Assembly: GCA_033398695.1 (NCBI GenBank)
Contig: CM065818.1
Location: 56,452,001-56,516,000 of the forward strand
DNA length: 64,000 nt
Source: Orobanche coerulescens
Taxonomy: Eukaryota > Streptophyta > Magnoliopsida > Lamiales > Orobanchaceae
Direction of reading: 5' to 3'
Positions 45,983 through 56,898 of the stretch are shown in pieces (the stretch's first letter is position 1; the number at the start of each line of letters is the position of its first letter). The position numbers and the translations under genes were made by a program. Under the pieces are notes generated by a model, which was not told where the DNA came from, did not search any database, and saw only the letters and a list, made by a program, of their open reading frames with translations.

Positions 45983-47174
45983 TTTCATAATCTTTTTTTT
46001 TTTTTTTGAAAAATGACTACTAACACATTTTCATATTTCAAACATCATCAACATCAAACATCATCAACACCAAACATCATCAAATATCTAGCAACACATT
46101 TAATCCATACTCATGTTCATAATTAAAAAAATTCGGTCCTAACATGAAAATGATCTAAACACGATTTAAAAATCCTCAATACATAACATGCTCTTTAACT
46201 ATATCAACTTCAATATTTAACACAAATTCAACTTCCTAAATCTAACATCATGTCTTTGTTTTCAAATAAATTTATAAAACATTTTACAAAAAACTATAAA
46301 AACATATCATGTACTCACTTTCATATATCATCACAATATCAAGTCACTTTAAATATACATCAACATATCAAGAACTAAGCATGATTCTTCTTTTCTTTCA
46401 AAATATCAAACATTTTATTAAAATTCCATAAATTCATCATAGCATCATCCCATCAAGTAGAAACATACTGCGTAAGAAAATCATAAGCAAAACAACACAT
46501 GCTTGAGATATAAACCTTAATAAGCATGACTAAAACTTGTTTTAAACACTCCCAAGTATTTTTGAATCAACTTGGAAACAACATACAAAAGATTAGAACA
46601 TCAAACCTAAGTTCTTTGTGGGGGGGAGGGGGGGCAGGGGTAGGAGTGAAGAAGAGGGAATGAGATGATGTGAAGAGGAAAGTAGTAATGTCCCTTTTAT
46701 ACTCAGTTAACCTTAGACATTTAATAAAATGGTCGAAAAGTACTTTATGTTCCGTTCTTCCGCAGATAAAATTACTCGGGTATGGTATGTATGTCATATA
46801 CTTAAATTATAGTATCGCACTTACAACTTATAATTGGATAAAAGTTTCACGATTGACAGAACGCGAACCGAGAAAACAACTCGACATATAATATACCCGA
46901 AAACTCAAAGAGTAAACTTTCGAAAATCATACTCACAACGTAAAAATAGTGTATGTAGAAGGTAATGGAATCACGATTCTATCTATCGAAATAAAAATAA
47001 TTTCGGAAGAGAATCCCAATTAGATAACCGATTAACCAATTTCTGAAATAAAATCGTGTAAATAGATCTAAGTTTATCCAATTAGTCAAAATTTCATTAC
47101 CTAGGAATGCAGAAGCCCTAATGTCGAACGTGAGGTTATAATAAATCATGCATATAAAAGATCGGGGCATTATA
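45983..47174 (-). repeat. LTR-4 left LTR, inner part, with TATA box and G-rich run
   Basis: On the minus strand it would begin TATAATGCCCCG, close to the TGTAAT...CCCCG starts of LTR-3 and others. A TATA box GTATAAAAGG (about 46692-46701, minus) lies about 475 bp in, and a G-rich run (46620-46643) on the opposite strand lies about 50-80 bp past it. I see no palindrome array. No coding sequence. Confidence 0.6.
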
Positions 47175-47184
47175 TCCTACCCCT

Positions 47185-49039
47185 CTAACAAGAAATTTTG
47201 TCCCGAAATTTACATACCTCATCAAAGAGTTCTGGACATTTCTCCCACGTAGCTTCTTCCTGACTTTGGTGACTCCATAATACTTTTACCAATGGAATCG
47301 ACTTATTCCTCAGTTCTTGAACCTTCTGGTCTAAAATAGCTTCAATCCTCTCTTCATAACCAATATTATGACTAAGAACTATGTCACTCTGATGAATAAC
47401 ATGCTTGGCGTCAAATACATACTTCCTCAAGTGAGAAACATGAAAAACAATGCGAACATTCCTAAGGTTAGGTAGCAAAGCCACCAATAAGCAACTGGGC
47501 CGATCCTCTCAAAAATCTTATATGGCCCTATACAACGTGGCATAAGCTTGACTTTAACGCCAAACCTAATTATTCCCTTAATTGGGGAAAGCTTGAGGAA
47601 AACCTACTTTTGAAATGCAATTCAGTTCGGCGTGTATCAGCGTACGACTTTGGTCGAGTCTGGGCCTCTTGTATTCTGTCTCTTATCTTGCAGATAATCT
47701 CGATCATCTTGTTGACTGTATATGGCCCTAAATCTTCTCTCGCCCACTTCATCCCAATAAAGCGGTGATCTGTATTTTCTGTCGTATAAGGCTTCATAAG
47801 GCACCATACCTATCGTTGTCTGATGACTGTTATTGTAAGCAAATTTGATTAATGGCAAAACATACTCCCAGTTTCCACCTTGATTCAACACTACAGTTCT
47901 GAACATGTCTTTTAGTGTCCAAATCGTCCTTTTCGATTGTCCATCGGTATGCGGCTGGAAAGCGGTACTAAAGTTCAGGTGTGTATCCAGTTCCATCTGT
48001 AGGCTCGTCCAAGATCTAGAGGTAAATATTGGATCTCGATCTAATGTAGTTGATATCGGCACTCCGTGTAAACGCACAATTTCACAGACATATTACTATG
48101 CTAACTTCTCAGATCCATGAGTGATCAGAATGGGCAAAAAGTGAGCCGATTTTGTGACTCTGTCTAGTATAACCTATATAGCAGTGTTTCCTCATTTGGT
48201 CCTCGACAAACTAGTCATAAAATCCATCGGTATTCCTTCCCACTTACATTCTGGAATGTCCAATGGTTGTAAATTCCTATAAGGTCGTTGGCGCAGTGCT
48301 TTCACTTGCTGACAAGCCAAACATCGCTCGACAAATGAAGCTACATCCTGTTTCATATCGTCCCACCAAAAATTTCTCTTCAGGTCTTGGTACATCTTGG
48401 TACTTCCTGGGTGAGCGGTGTATGGAGTATCATGAGCTCCACTCATAATTTCATTCTTTAGCTCCTCATGGAACACATATTCTCTTTTCGAACATAATTA
48501 CGTTATCAGCCGCTTCACGATAACTTCCTGGGTTATCAGATCTAATTCTTATACGTAGTTTCTCAAATGCTTTATCTCTCCTCCTTGCATTCACTATACG
48601 TCCTCTCAATCCGGTTTCATCACTAACATCGCAACACAACCCATTATCATTTCCGGTGGATGAACCACCTCTAAACTCATTCCTTCAAAATCTTAGATTA
48701 GTTCCCCTTCTACGGTAAGTAGGTATCCTAACTGTGATTGAGTCTTACGACTCAAGGCATCTGCTACCACATTGGCCTTGAGGGGGTGATAGTTACTACC
48801 TCAATCATATCTTTACCTATTCGAGCCATCTCATCTGTCTCATGTTTATGACCTCATGCTCGAAAAAGTACTCTAAGCTCTTGTGATCAGTAAAAATTTC
48901 ACATCTCAATCCATAAAGGTGATGTCTCCATATCTTTAATGAACGCACAACTATCGTTAGTTCCAAATCATGCGTGGGATAATTCACCTCATGCAGCCTA
49001 AGTTGTCTAGATACGTAGGCTATCACTTTACCATGTTGC
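47185..49039 (-). pseudogene. pol: LTR-4 pol: RNase H, integrase and chromodomain remains
   Basis: Minus strand. RNase H fragment 49039-48817 ([29 protein letters not shown]) is cut at its front by LTR-5. Integrase zinc-site region 48476-48192 (HPGSTKMYQDLKRNFWWDDM, CLACQQVK) and core 48077-47637 (FSTAFQPHTDGQSKRTI, LPLIKFAYNNSHQ) follow, then a linker and chromodomain 47487-47185 (FHVSHLRKYVFDAKHVI, SQEEATWE). Several frame changes and stops lie between these pieces. The protein is more diverged from LTR-1 and LTR-3 than those are from each other. A stem-loop (47193-47211) and a polypurine tract (about 47175-47190) sit at its end. Confidence 0.88.
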
Positions 49040-49564
49040 TGTAATATCCACATTTTTTCTTTTTCCGGTATTCTCATTTTGGTGTATTTTTCATTTTTAG
49101 TGACTCGCTTGTGACTGTATTGATATTTCGAGAATATTTAATACCGGACTTTTTGTCATCCGAGCTTGTTTTGGAGTTGTTTTACTCAATTCCACGTTTA
49201 ATGTCATTTCTGTCGCTATTTGGTTCGATTCTCGTAATCGTTGTACGGAACCGCCGTTTTTGGGTTGCTGTAAATCTACCTCATGTTATTATGCATGTTG
49301 TGAGCTTTTGCTTGGTGTTTCGATCATGTATCGTGTGTTTCATATGTTTTTGGCCCATTTTATAATTTCCTAAAGTTATGGGGTAATTACTATCCTTGTC
49401 GTTTCCGACCCTTTGGATAGTCGAAATTGCATCTTCTTTTAGTGCTATAGTTTCTGACTCGAACTCATGAGTGTATCCGTTGGTAGTTGGTACACCTTTG
49501 TATTCTCCGATCAATCTTCGCCGAGATGTCATTTCGTGCATATTTGGCCTGCTGCCAGAGGCAC

Positions 49565-49893
49565 GTTACGGCCGTAAGCCAGGACTGTTACGGCCGTAAT
49601 GTTCAATAGTTACGGCTGTAAGTTCTTCTTTGTACGACCGTAACCAAACTTTGTTTCCCTGCATTTGATCCAGTGGGCAACTTATGGGCGTAATATTCCT
49701 AAGTTACGGCCGTAAAAGATGTTACGGCCATAACCTTATAGTTATACGGCCGTAGGTGGGCTTCATTTATTTGTCCAGATCCTTTCCCAAGGCCAGTTAC
49801 GGCCGTAAAGTGATACACTTACGGCTGTAATATTCTTGAATTATGGCCGTATGTGAGTGATGTTACGGCCATAACATCTGACAGTATATAAAC
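49565..49893. promoter_or_regulatory. LTR-5 promoter: TTACGGCCGTAA array and TATA box
   Basis: About ten dyads in 310 bp. Several are perfect TTACGGCCGTAA (for example 49566-49577, 49588-49599); others carry CG-to-TG or CG-to-CA changes (TTACGGCTGTAA, TTACGGCCATAA, TTATGGCCGTA). The TATA box GTATATAAAC (about 49884-49893) follows within 10 bp. Confidence 0.7.
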
Positions 49894-50571
49894 TGACAGG
49901 GCCAACTTTTTCCTCATTTTTCGCTCTTCTCTCTTTTCTTCGCATCGGGGGCGATCCTTGGATCTAGGGTTCGTTCGTTTTTCACGCAATCTTTGTTGGA
50001 GAAGTATATTCGAGCATCATAACATCAACATAGCACCTAATCATCCGTTGTTCATCATCAAATCAAGGTAAAATCTCTTAGAACCCTACTTTTGGGAAAT
50101 TGGGGGGTTTTTGATTTAATGTCCGATTCGTTCTGTGTTGTCAATTAATCCATGATGTATTTGATTAATCTTAGTGGTATTGATGTTTTTCCTACGAGGT
50201 CATGGTAAACTTCATGGTATTTGTTAAATCGAGAGGTTTCGGTTGCGATCCGCCCTCATTGTTGTTTTTGTACGAATTTACATGAATCGTAGGTGGGTTT
50301 TTGGGTGCATTCCATTTCCGTACTCATGAAGAATTGGTTGTGATTGTATTCTTCAAATAATTAGGTTCATGGTTATCGGTTCCTAGCGATCGTGGTTGAT
50401 TCTCCGTTCCATTCGTTTCATCGTCAATTACTAAAGGCAAGTATTCTTGTGAAACCTTTATGCGCAACATGAAATGGTGATGTATAATATGTGTGTGCTT
50501 TTCTCACTCTCGGAGGGTCCGACGGGGCCTCGTAGGAATCCAGTGGTTTAGCCCCGGATTCACGAGCTTGT

Positions 50572-50737
50572 TGGCTAACCAGTCCGGGGGGGTCCATAGA
50601 GGCCTTCGATGGGACCAATAGTTTAGCCCTGGTCCTAGGCGATGCATGTGCGTAATTTTGATTTTTAACTATAGCCAGTCCGGGAGGGTCCGTAGAGGCC
50701 TCGTATGAGACCAGTAGTTTAGCCACGGTCCTAGGCA
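50572..50737 (+). repeat. LTR-5 tandem-duplicated module
   Basis: Two copies (about 50572-50642 and 50671-50737) share AGTCCGGG-GGGTCC, TAGAGGCC, AGTTTAGCC and GGTCCTAGGC. GGTCCGACGGGGCC precedes them at about 50515. Equivalent to the LTR-1 module at 5673-5838. Confidence 0.7.
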
Positions 50738-51302
50738 AGTTCGAACTGTGATTATTGACAGTTTGTTTTCCGGGAAAAGACATGTCTGGTTTTGGATTTT
50801 TAAATGATTTGATGCATGTACTATGAAGTGTGTAAGCGAATGGTTTGCCTTGACTACTTGTACTAGCGTATTGCTAACCCCTTTGGGGACCCGTTTGGGG
50901 AAATTCTTGTTATGAATTTTAGGTGGCGTTCAGCCGGTCGAGCAGGCACTGGAGCAGTATGAGGATGCTGGCCGGGGTTGTTGACGTGTGCAATTGAGTC
51001 CCTTTATTTCCGTTGTCCATTTTGATGTGTTTGTTTTCCAAACTTGTGAACTTATAGATAGTACTCGCGAGTACTTAGGCACTTTTGATTTGGGATATCG
51101 TTTGTATGTTAAATCATATTTGTGAATTTGGGTGATGTCCGGTTTACCGGGTGATTTCATTTAATTATTGTTGTGGTGTTGTGTGTTTCTCACTAACCGA
51201 GATGGTTAGACGAGCGGTATTATTTATTTAGCCTGATGGATCCGACGTAGGGGTCCACGAGGCTGTAATATACCCTGAATATCTTGGGGGTGTTACAGAA
51301 AA

Positions 51303-51314
51303 TGGTATCAGAGA
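51303..51314 (+). other. LTR-5 primer-binding site (initiator tRNA-Met)
   Basis: TGGTATCAGAGA, 5 nt after the LTR; one mismatch at the last base to the initiator tRNA-Met complement. Confidence 0.8.
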
Positions 51315-51514
51315 ACTAAGTTTATGGATACCGAAGATTGTTGGTTAATTGGGTTTAGTTGTGTTTTTTTTGCACATCATCATCATGCGGCCATCATCTC
51401 AGTACTTCCAGCGTTCGTAAGTTTTCTTTACTCGATTCCTTGTGCTCCCATAGCGTACTTCCACTTCTTGAACTGTGATTGTTTTCTCTCGTACTTAGCA
51501 TTGAGTTGCTTTTC

Positions 51515-52057
51515 GATTCATCCTGTCAGTGTGCTTTTCGATTTTGGTTTTACGCATTCGTTTATCTCTCTGGAGTGTGTGCACCGTTCAGGTCTTGATT
51601 GTTTGTCGTCTTGTGAGCTGTCATCATTAAACTTCCTAGCGGTGAAAGGATCATTGACGACCGGAAGACCTGAGATTGTTCCGTGGTATATTGTGAGATG
51701 GATTGACTCTCTAATCTTATTGTTGTAGATATTGAGGGTGACGATTTGATTCTAGGGGATAATTGGCTCGAGCGGCATGGTGCGATCATGAACTACCGCT
51801 CGAGGATCATCACCATGTTAGCCGAGGACGGCACCGAGCACTCTTACATGGGGCTAAAGAGGGGAAACCAGAAGTTCGTAATTGACGCCTTGAAGGCGAT
51901 GAGACTCCTGCGGTAGAGGTGTACTGGTTGTTGGTGTTACGCCTTGAAGGCGGAGAATGGTGGAGTCCAGCTTCATCGATTCCAGTTGTTAGTGATTTCC
52001 CAGATGTCTTTCCTGACTAGTTGTCGGGGTTACCATCGGACTGTGAGGTTGATTTTA
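51515..52057 (+). pseudogene. LTR-5 protease fragment; gag deleted
   Basis: The leader after the primer site, similar to LTR-1, runs straight into the protease at about 51518 (PVSVLFDFGFTHSF), so all of gag is missing. The catalytic triplet DSG of LTR-1 is DFG here (51540-51548): the Asp is kept but Ser is changed to Phe. The linker motif LILGDNWLERHGA and a later MRLLR-stop (TAG near 51915) follow. Similarity to LTR-1 ends near 52057, before reverse transcriptase. Internal deletion plus stops make this copy inactive. Confidence 0.85.
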
Positions 52058-53200
52058 TTATGTGTATGTTTTGTGATGAAATCTGTGATCGGTACTTGTG
52101 ATGTACTACGTGTGTGTTGAGCTAAATGTATTGACGGTAGAGTTTGTTGAGAAACTCATGTAGATGGTTTCGACATCTGTTCGAATCGGTGTTCATTAGT
52201 TATTCTGTTAAACTTGGAGATATGGTTTGACGTATGTTTGAAATTAGTGGTTTCGAGTTGTGCTTGTTGAATCGGTGAATTTTGAATGCCGTATATGTAT
52301 GTGTTTGAGAATTGATGGTATTTGGCTAATTGTTGTTATTTACAACCAATGTGCTCCTATTAATAATTATACATGCGGCGTGCATGCTTGAAAATGATTT
52401 TATCTGAGTGTATTGTGGAAAATCAGTTTTCGAAAATATTTTAACGGCGCGGTCAAATGGCGGCGTATTGTGGGTTTTGATGAGTGATATGAGTTTTGGC
52501 GGGCCACCCTTATATTTTCAAATAAAACCTTGTGACGGTCTTTGAAAGATGTATTTAAAAGTGTTTTGGGACATTTTATAAAATGCTACCGCCGTTAATC
52601 CCTTGCCGTGTTTGAAAGGATTTTGAAAATAATTTTTAACTTATCGGTTTATTTTCAAATAACTCGAGTATACGATTTTAAATATCTTTCACGCCATAAA
52701 TTTTTTGTATTTTAAAACAAAAATGTGATTTTTATTTTTGGAAAATAAATAGTGAAAGATGAAAAAAAAAATCTTACTCGATTTAAAACTCTAAATTCAA
52801 CTTGGAATATTTTATGAGACGAATCAGTTAGGGCACGCTAATTCGTCATTAGCGCACACTAACGAACCTAAACGGAATATTGATTATTTCAGCTTATTAA
52901 CGCACGCTAATCGCAGGCTTAGCGCGCGTTAAGCAGCAGTATGTGAATTTATCGCTTAAGGCAATCGGTCAGAGTTTAATCGTGAGGTGTAAGCCGTTGT
53001 GACATATTTGTCATATTACTATTCTTGTTGAAGAATTTTGGGTGGGTGCCCAATTGTTGTGTTGTATGTGCTGGATTTGCTTTGTGACTTGTATAATGTA
53101 TTCCATTGTGACTGAGGAGCCCTAGAAATGGTTAGTACGAGTATGAATAGGTTGTCCGCCCGGGGACGGTTCGGTGAAACCTATGGGGGTCGATGCTAAG
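52058..53200. other. Unclassified retroelement-like sequence left of LTR-6
   Basis: No coding frame recognised. It holds TAGCG-type dyads near 52850-52935 (TTAGCGCACACTAA, TTAGCGCGCGTTAA), like the LTR arrays. It ends in CTAAG, the left duplication of LTR-6, so it continues at 62983. It may be another element inserted in LTR-5 or a rearranged interior. Confidence 0.4.
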
Positions 53201-53503
53201 TGTAATATCTGGAATTTCTACTACTCTTGTTTGATATTATTTTATTCGAGTTATATTGTACAGCGTGGAATCTGTACAGTAGGAATAAAATAAATAAAGG
53301 ACTGAGATGTCAGTATCGGTATAATTGTCGTATCTGGTCGACAGTTACATTTGAGGATATCGTGTATTAGGTTATCGTACTTCTGATATAGAGTATATCG
53401 TATAAGAATATAATTGGATTCAGTATATGTATTCAGTAAGTGTATATGTGTTTTCGGTATGTCGAGACAGGCGGTACAGTTGGAAATGGCTAAGTGTAAC
53501 ATT

Positions 53504-54030
53504 ATTAGCGCACGCTAATAATCATGAGTAGCGCACGCTATCGTGCAGGATTAGCGCACGCTACGGATATAAGATAACGCACGCTAATACAGTCCGATCG
53601 GAAGGAATCTACGCGTGGACCAGGCCACTTTCGGCGCACGTTCTGATAAGTCAACGGATGTTGTAATCTAGTGTTAGCGCACGCTAATGCATGTTGATTA
53701 GCGCACGCTAACTATATATCGGTCAACAGGGAATCTTGGCTTTATTGGTTGATTTCGGCTAGTGGGGTCACGAGCATCTTCGTGGTAGGTGTAGACTGTA
53801 GCAAGTCAACTGGTATCAGCGCACGCTAAGGTAAATGACTTGCGTACGCTAGGCAGGATGTTTTACGTACGTTAATGCATGGGCATTACGTACGTAAGCT
53901 AGTTCTGAAGCAAGGCGGTAGCCTCACGGGCCCGATAGCGCACGCTAACAAAGTCAGTTAGCGCACGCTAAGGCGGTAGCGCACGCTAAACATGAGATGT
54001 TAGCGCACGCTAATAATGAATATTATAAAA
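53504..54030 (+). promoter_or_regulatory. LTR-6 promoter: fifteen dyads and TATA box
   Basis: About fifteen sites, mostly TAGCGCACGCTA, in 510 bp; the asymmetric CA centre keeps inverted TAGCG half-sites. Two sites near 53872-53900 are TTACGTACGTTA and TTACGTACGTAA, as in LTR-1, with the shared spacer AATGCATG between them. TTATAAAA (54023-54030) follows within 10 bp. In the right LTR (59606-60112) four sites have lost a single central base. Confidence 0.75.
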
Positions 54031-54687
54031 AGGGACAGAAGGGTGTTATGAAGCATTTCGTCCATTCCTTCCTTGCAACCGAGAGAGAGAGTTTTTAGAA
54101 AGAGGTTTGAGGTCTCAAACACTGAGAGATGGTGATCTTTAACAAGATTAAGATGGAGAGAATGGATTCAAGCCTTGTCCTTCAAGTTGTTCATGATTCT
54201 TTGGATGGAGTTCTAATGTTCTTCTTTTTGGTTCATCTAAACCAGGTAATCTTCGTATTCCTTCGTTAGTGGTTCATTTTTCTTGGATGATTTCATGCAA
54301 GGAGCATGTCGATAATCATATGATGATGTTATATGAGATTCAATGGAATTTTGATAAGAGTTTCGGATGTTAGTTAAGATTCTTCATACCATAAGGATGT
54401 TGATTCATTTAACCCGATCTAAGAAGGATTTCGAATCTTGGTAATTATATTGGTCGATTTAGATGAGATGAATCATGATACTAGGTTGAATTCAGTTAGC
54501 ATGATATGATCCTTGTTATCGAGTCGGTTTGATTATTGAGGTTGTTATTGATATATGGACATTGACATGATCATTGTGATAATTATGGGGTCGTTTATCT
54601 TCAAGAGATATGGGGATTTATGTCTCCCTTCATTAGGATTCGTAGTCGCAAGATGTGAGTCGATGTTTGGAATGCATGCCATCAGAC

Positions 54688-54775
54688 GGCATTAGCGCAC
54701 GCTAAGCTTACCGGCTAGCGACGCTAACGGGACAACTTAGCGCACGCTACGTTATGCGTTTAACGTGCGCTAAGT
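54688..54775. promoter_or_regulatory. LTR-6 palindrome cluster B (downstream of TATA)
   Basis: Four TAGCG/CGCTA-type sites, including TTAGCGCACGCTAA and TTAACGTGCGCTAA, about 660-750 bp downstream of the TATA box. The right-LTR copy is at 60784-60870. Placement matches cluster B of LTR-3. Confidence 0.6.
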
Positions 54776-55590
54776 AGGCGACAGTGCGATATTTTTGTGT
54801 TTTGATTATGAATTCGTGATGGTTTGATTTGGTTTGTTCTGACTGCGTTTATTCGAGGTTGTGTTGAACCGTTGAGTTCGATTGGTTAGTTTTGTCGGTT
54901 GTTGATTGTTATCGGATATGTGTTATTTGATTTCTTCGATAGGTTGAGATTATTGATCGGTGATTATAACCAGATATTGCGGTTGTGTTCGAGTATGTCC
55001 ATTGTATTGCTTTTGATCGGGGATGAGGAGCTCGTAGACAAAGGCAGTGTGTTCGGCAGCAGCTTCGCGGTATCGGTATCGAGGCAAGTTATTACTTGCG
55101 CAGTTATAATATTTAATGAATGGTTTCAGTTTCATTTCGTTTATAATGCATATAGCGATGATTATTATTGTGAACTCTGGGTATTCGGATCGCATATCGT
55201 TCTTTCGATTCGGGAGGTAAATCATAATGTATATGCTTTATCTCAGTTATTGGTATGTTCGAGTATCGAGGTTACATTATGGTAAAGACGAGGATATGAG
55301 TATCTATAGTTCATTGTACGTTTGGAACGCCGAGCATTGAGGATAATCGTCGGTGATGATTGGACATCGAGGTTGCTCCCGAAGGACTCGGGGCAAGTAT
55401 TCCATATTGATTATGGTTTAATGTCATTTATTTTGGTCTCGTACACTTTCTTTCATGTTGTTGAACATGAAGTCGTCCTAGTAAATTTTCATGTTGTCGT
55501 GCATGTTATGTTGTTCATGTTGATGAACGTGTTGATTTGCATATGTGTATGCATATTGTGTTGTTTATGTTGTGTAAATAATCCGATGGG

Positions 55591-55768
55591 ATTATGAGGA
55601 TCTATCTTGAGGCGCTTGGATCGAATGTCCATCATGCGTTGGTTCGACGGGATCATCATGAGGATCTATCTCGAGGGCGCTGGATCGTTGGACGGAGTTT
55701 TCCACCATGCGTTGGTTCGACGGGATCATCATGGGGATCTATGCCGAGGGCGCCTGATCGTTGGATTA
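55591..55768 (+). repeat. LTR-6 tandem module, three copies
   Basis: Repeats of TATGAGGATCTATC-type starts, GAGGGCGCTGGATCG and GCGTTGGTTCGACGGGATCA, two full and one partial. The right-LTR copy is at about 61689-61866. It is the counterpart of the modules in LTR-1, LTR-2, LTR-3 and LTR-5. Confidence 0.75.
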
Positions 55769-56886
55769 CGGTATTGTGTTGATGGAATCTTGTGAATTCG
55801 CATCATTGATTGTATCATATGTTGTTGTTCATATGTGTATTGTTAGTTATCCACCTTATGTTGATCCGATAGGATCAACAAAGGGATCTATCTCGAGGTA
55901 TTTGGATCATCGGATTTCCATTGAGTATACATGATTGATATTCTTTGTGATCATATTGACGTGGTCATATGAGTATGCATTTGTAGGTCTTGTGTTAGGA
56001 CCGTGTCCGTATTGCATTGATCGATCTCGGATTAGTGATATGATTGTCGTGGCACTTCATATCTCGAGGTATGTTCCGTATTTCCTTGGTATTTGTCTTT
56101 GATGGAAAATCGGTTATCGTCTTGGGATTTGATGATGTTATTCGATGGATCGTATTGGTCGGTAATGGTATATTTCCGTATCGTGAGTTGGTGATGACAA
56201 TTTGAGAATCTTGAGTATTGTTTGAGGTACAATATAGATATTATGTTCGAGTTTATTGGTTAATCGAGTACAGGATGTGAAATGTGATAATGGTTATTCT
56301 GATGAGAATTTCTTGAGTAAGCAAAGTCATGGCGGTAAGATTATGTTGGTCGTATTCTTATGTTGTATTCTCATTGGTATGTTATTATTAATGTGATGTG
56401 ACATTATCATTGTTGGATATTATGGTGACCCGTCGTGGATTTCTTTTTAGGTTCTCGGAGTATCGAGCTTGTAGCGGTCGTGAAGAGATGAGCTTCCTGA
56501 GGATACCTTGGCTAAGACATGTTGTGTGCATTGAGTTTCTTGATTGGTTCTTGTATTCATTTGCTAGAGTATCTTTATGGTTGGTCTTTTCCATTGCGTG
56601 AGTATTTTGAAATGCTCTTTTGGTATCTAGTAACCGAGGTTACTTTGGAAATCGTTTTCTAAACTTTTGAGTGTCACTGTTTGGCCTTGCGATTTCAAAA
56701 GAGTTTTTACGACGGTTTTTGATAAATGGATTTTATATGTCTTTGTGAATTTTTAAAGATAGTACCGTCGTTGGCCTCTTGGGCATTTGTAAATGTTTGC
56801 GAAAATTTCTTTTAGCCTTGTGGGTTCCATCTCGGGGCCCACGGCGCTGTAATATTTCCGGTTAAATCTGGGGGTGTTACAGAATA

Positions 56887-56898
56887 TGGTATCAGAGC
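56887..56898 (+). other. LTR-6 primer-binding site (initiator tRNA-Met)
   Basis: TGGTATCAGAGC, 5 nt after the LTR: an exact match to the initiator tRNA-Met complement. Confidence 0.9.

Larger units (their letters stand above)
49040..51297 (+). repeat. LTR-5 left long terminal repeat (2258 bp)
   Basis: Runs from TGTAATATCCAC to GGGGTGTTACA and resembles LTR-1 along its length, but with the palindrome TTACGGCCGTAA in place of TTACGTACGTAA. It entered the RNase H of LTR-4 after GTTGC (49035-49039), the expected 5-bp duplication. The second LTR is not in the window. Confidence 0.88.
53201..56881 (+). repeat. LTR-6 left long terminal repeat (3681 bp)
   Basis: In order: palindrome cluster A (53504-54013), TATA box (54023-54030), cluster B (54688-54775), triplicated module (55591-55768) and TGTTACA end. 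Open frames at 54899-55285 and 55322-55597 recur in the right LTR only because the LTRs are copies; I see no domain. Confidence 0.93.

Noticed and set aside
53504..54013. Regular short repeats resembling a CRISPR array
   Set aside because: Units are 12-bp dyads with variable spacing, lie in an LTR, recur in the partner LTR, and the DNA is plant nuclear.
54899..55285. Open frame of 128 codons, nearly repeated at 60994-61323, as a conserved gene
   Set aside because: Both lie at the same place in paired LTRs, so identity reflects LTR duplication; no domain, and the second is shortened by an indel.
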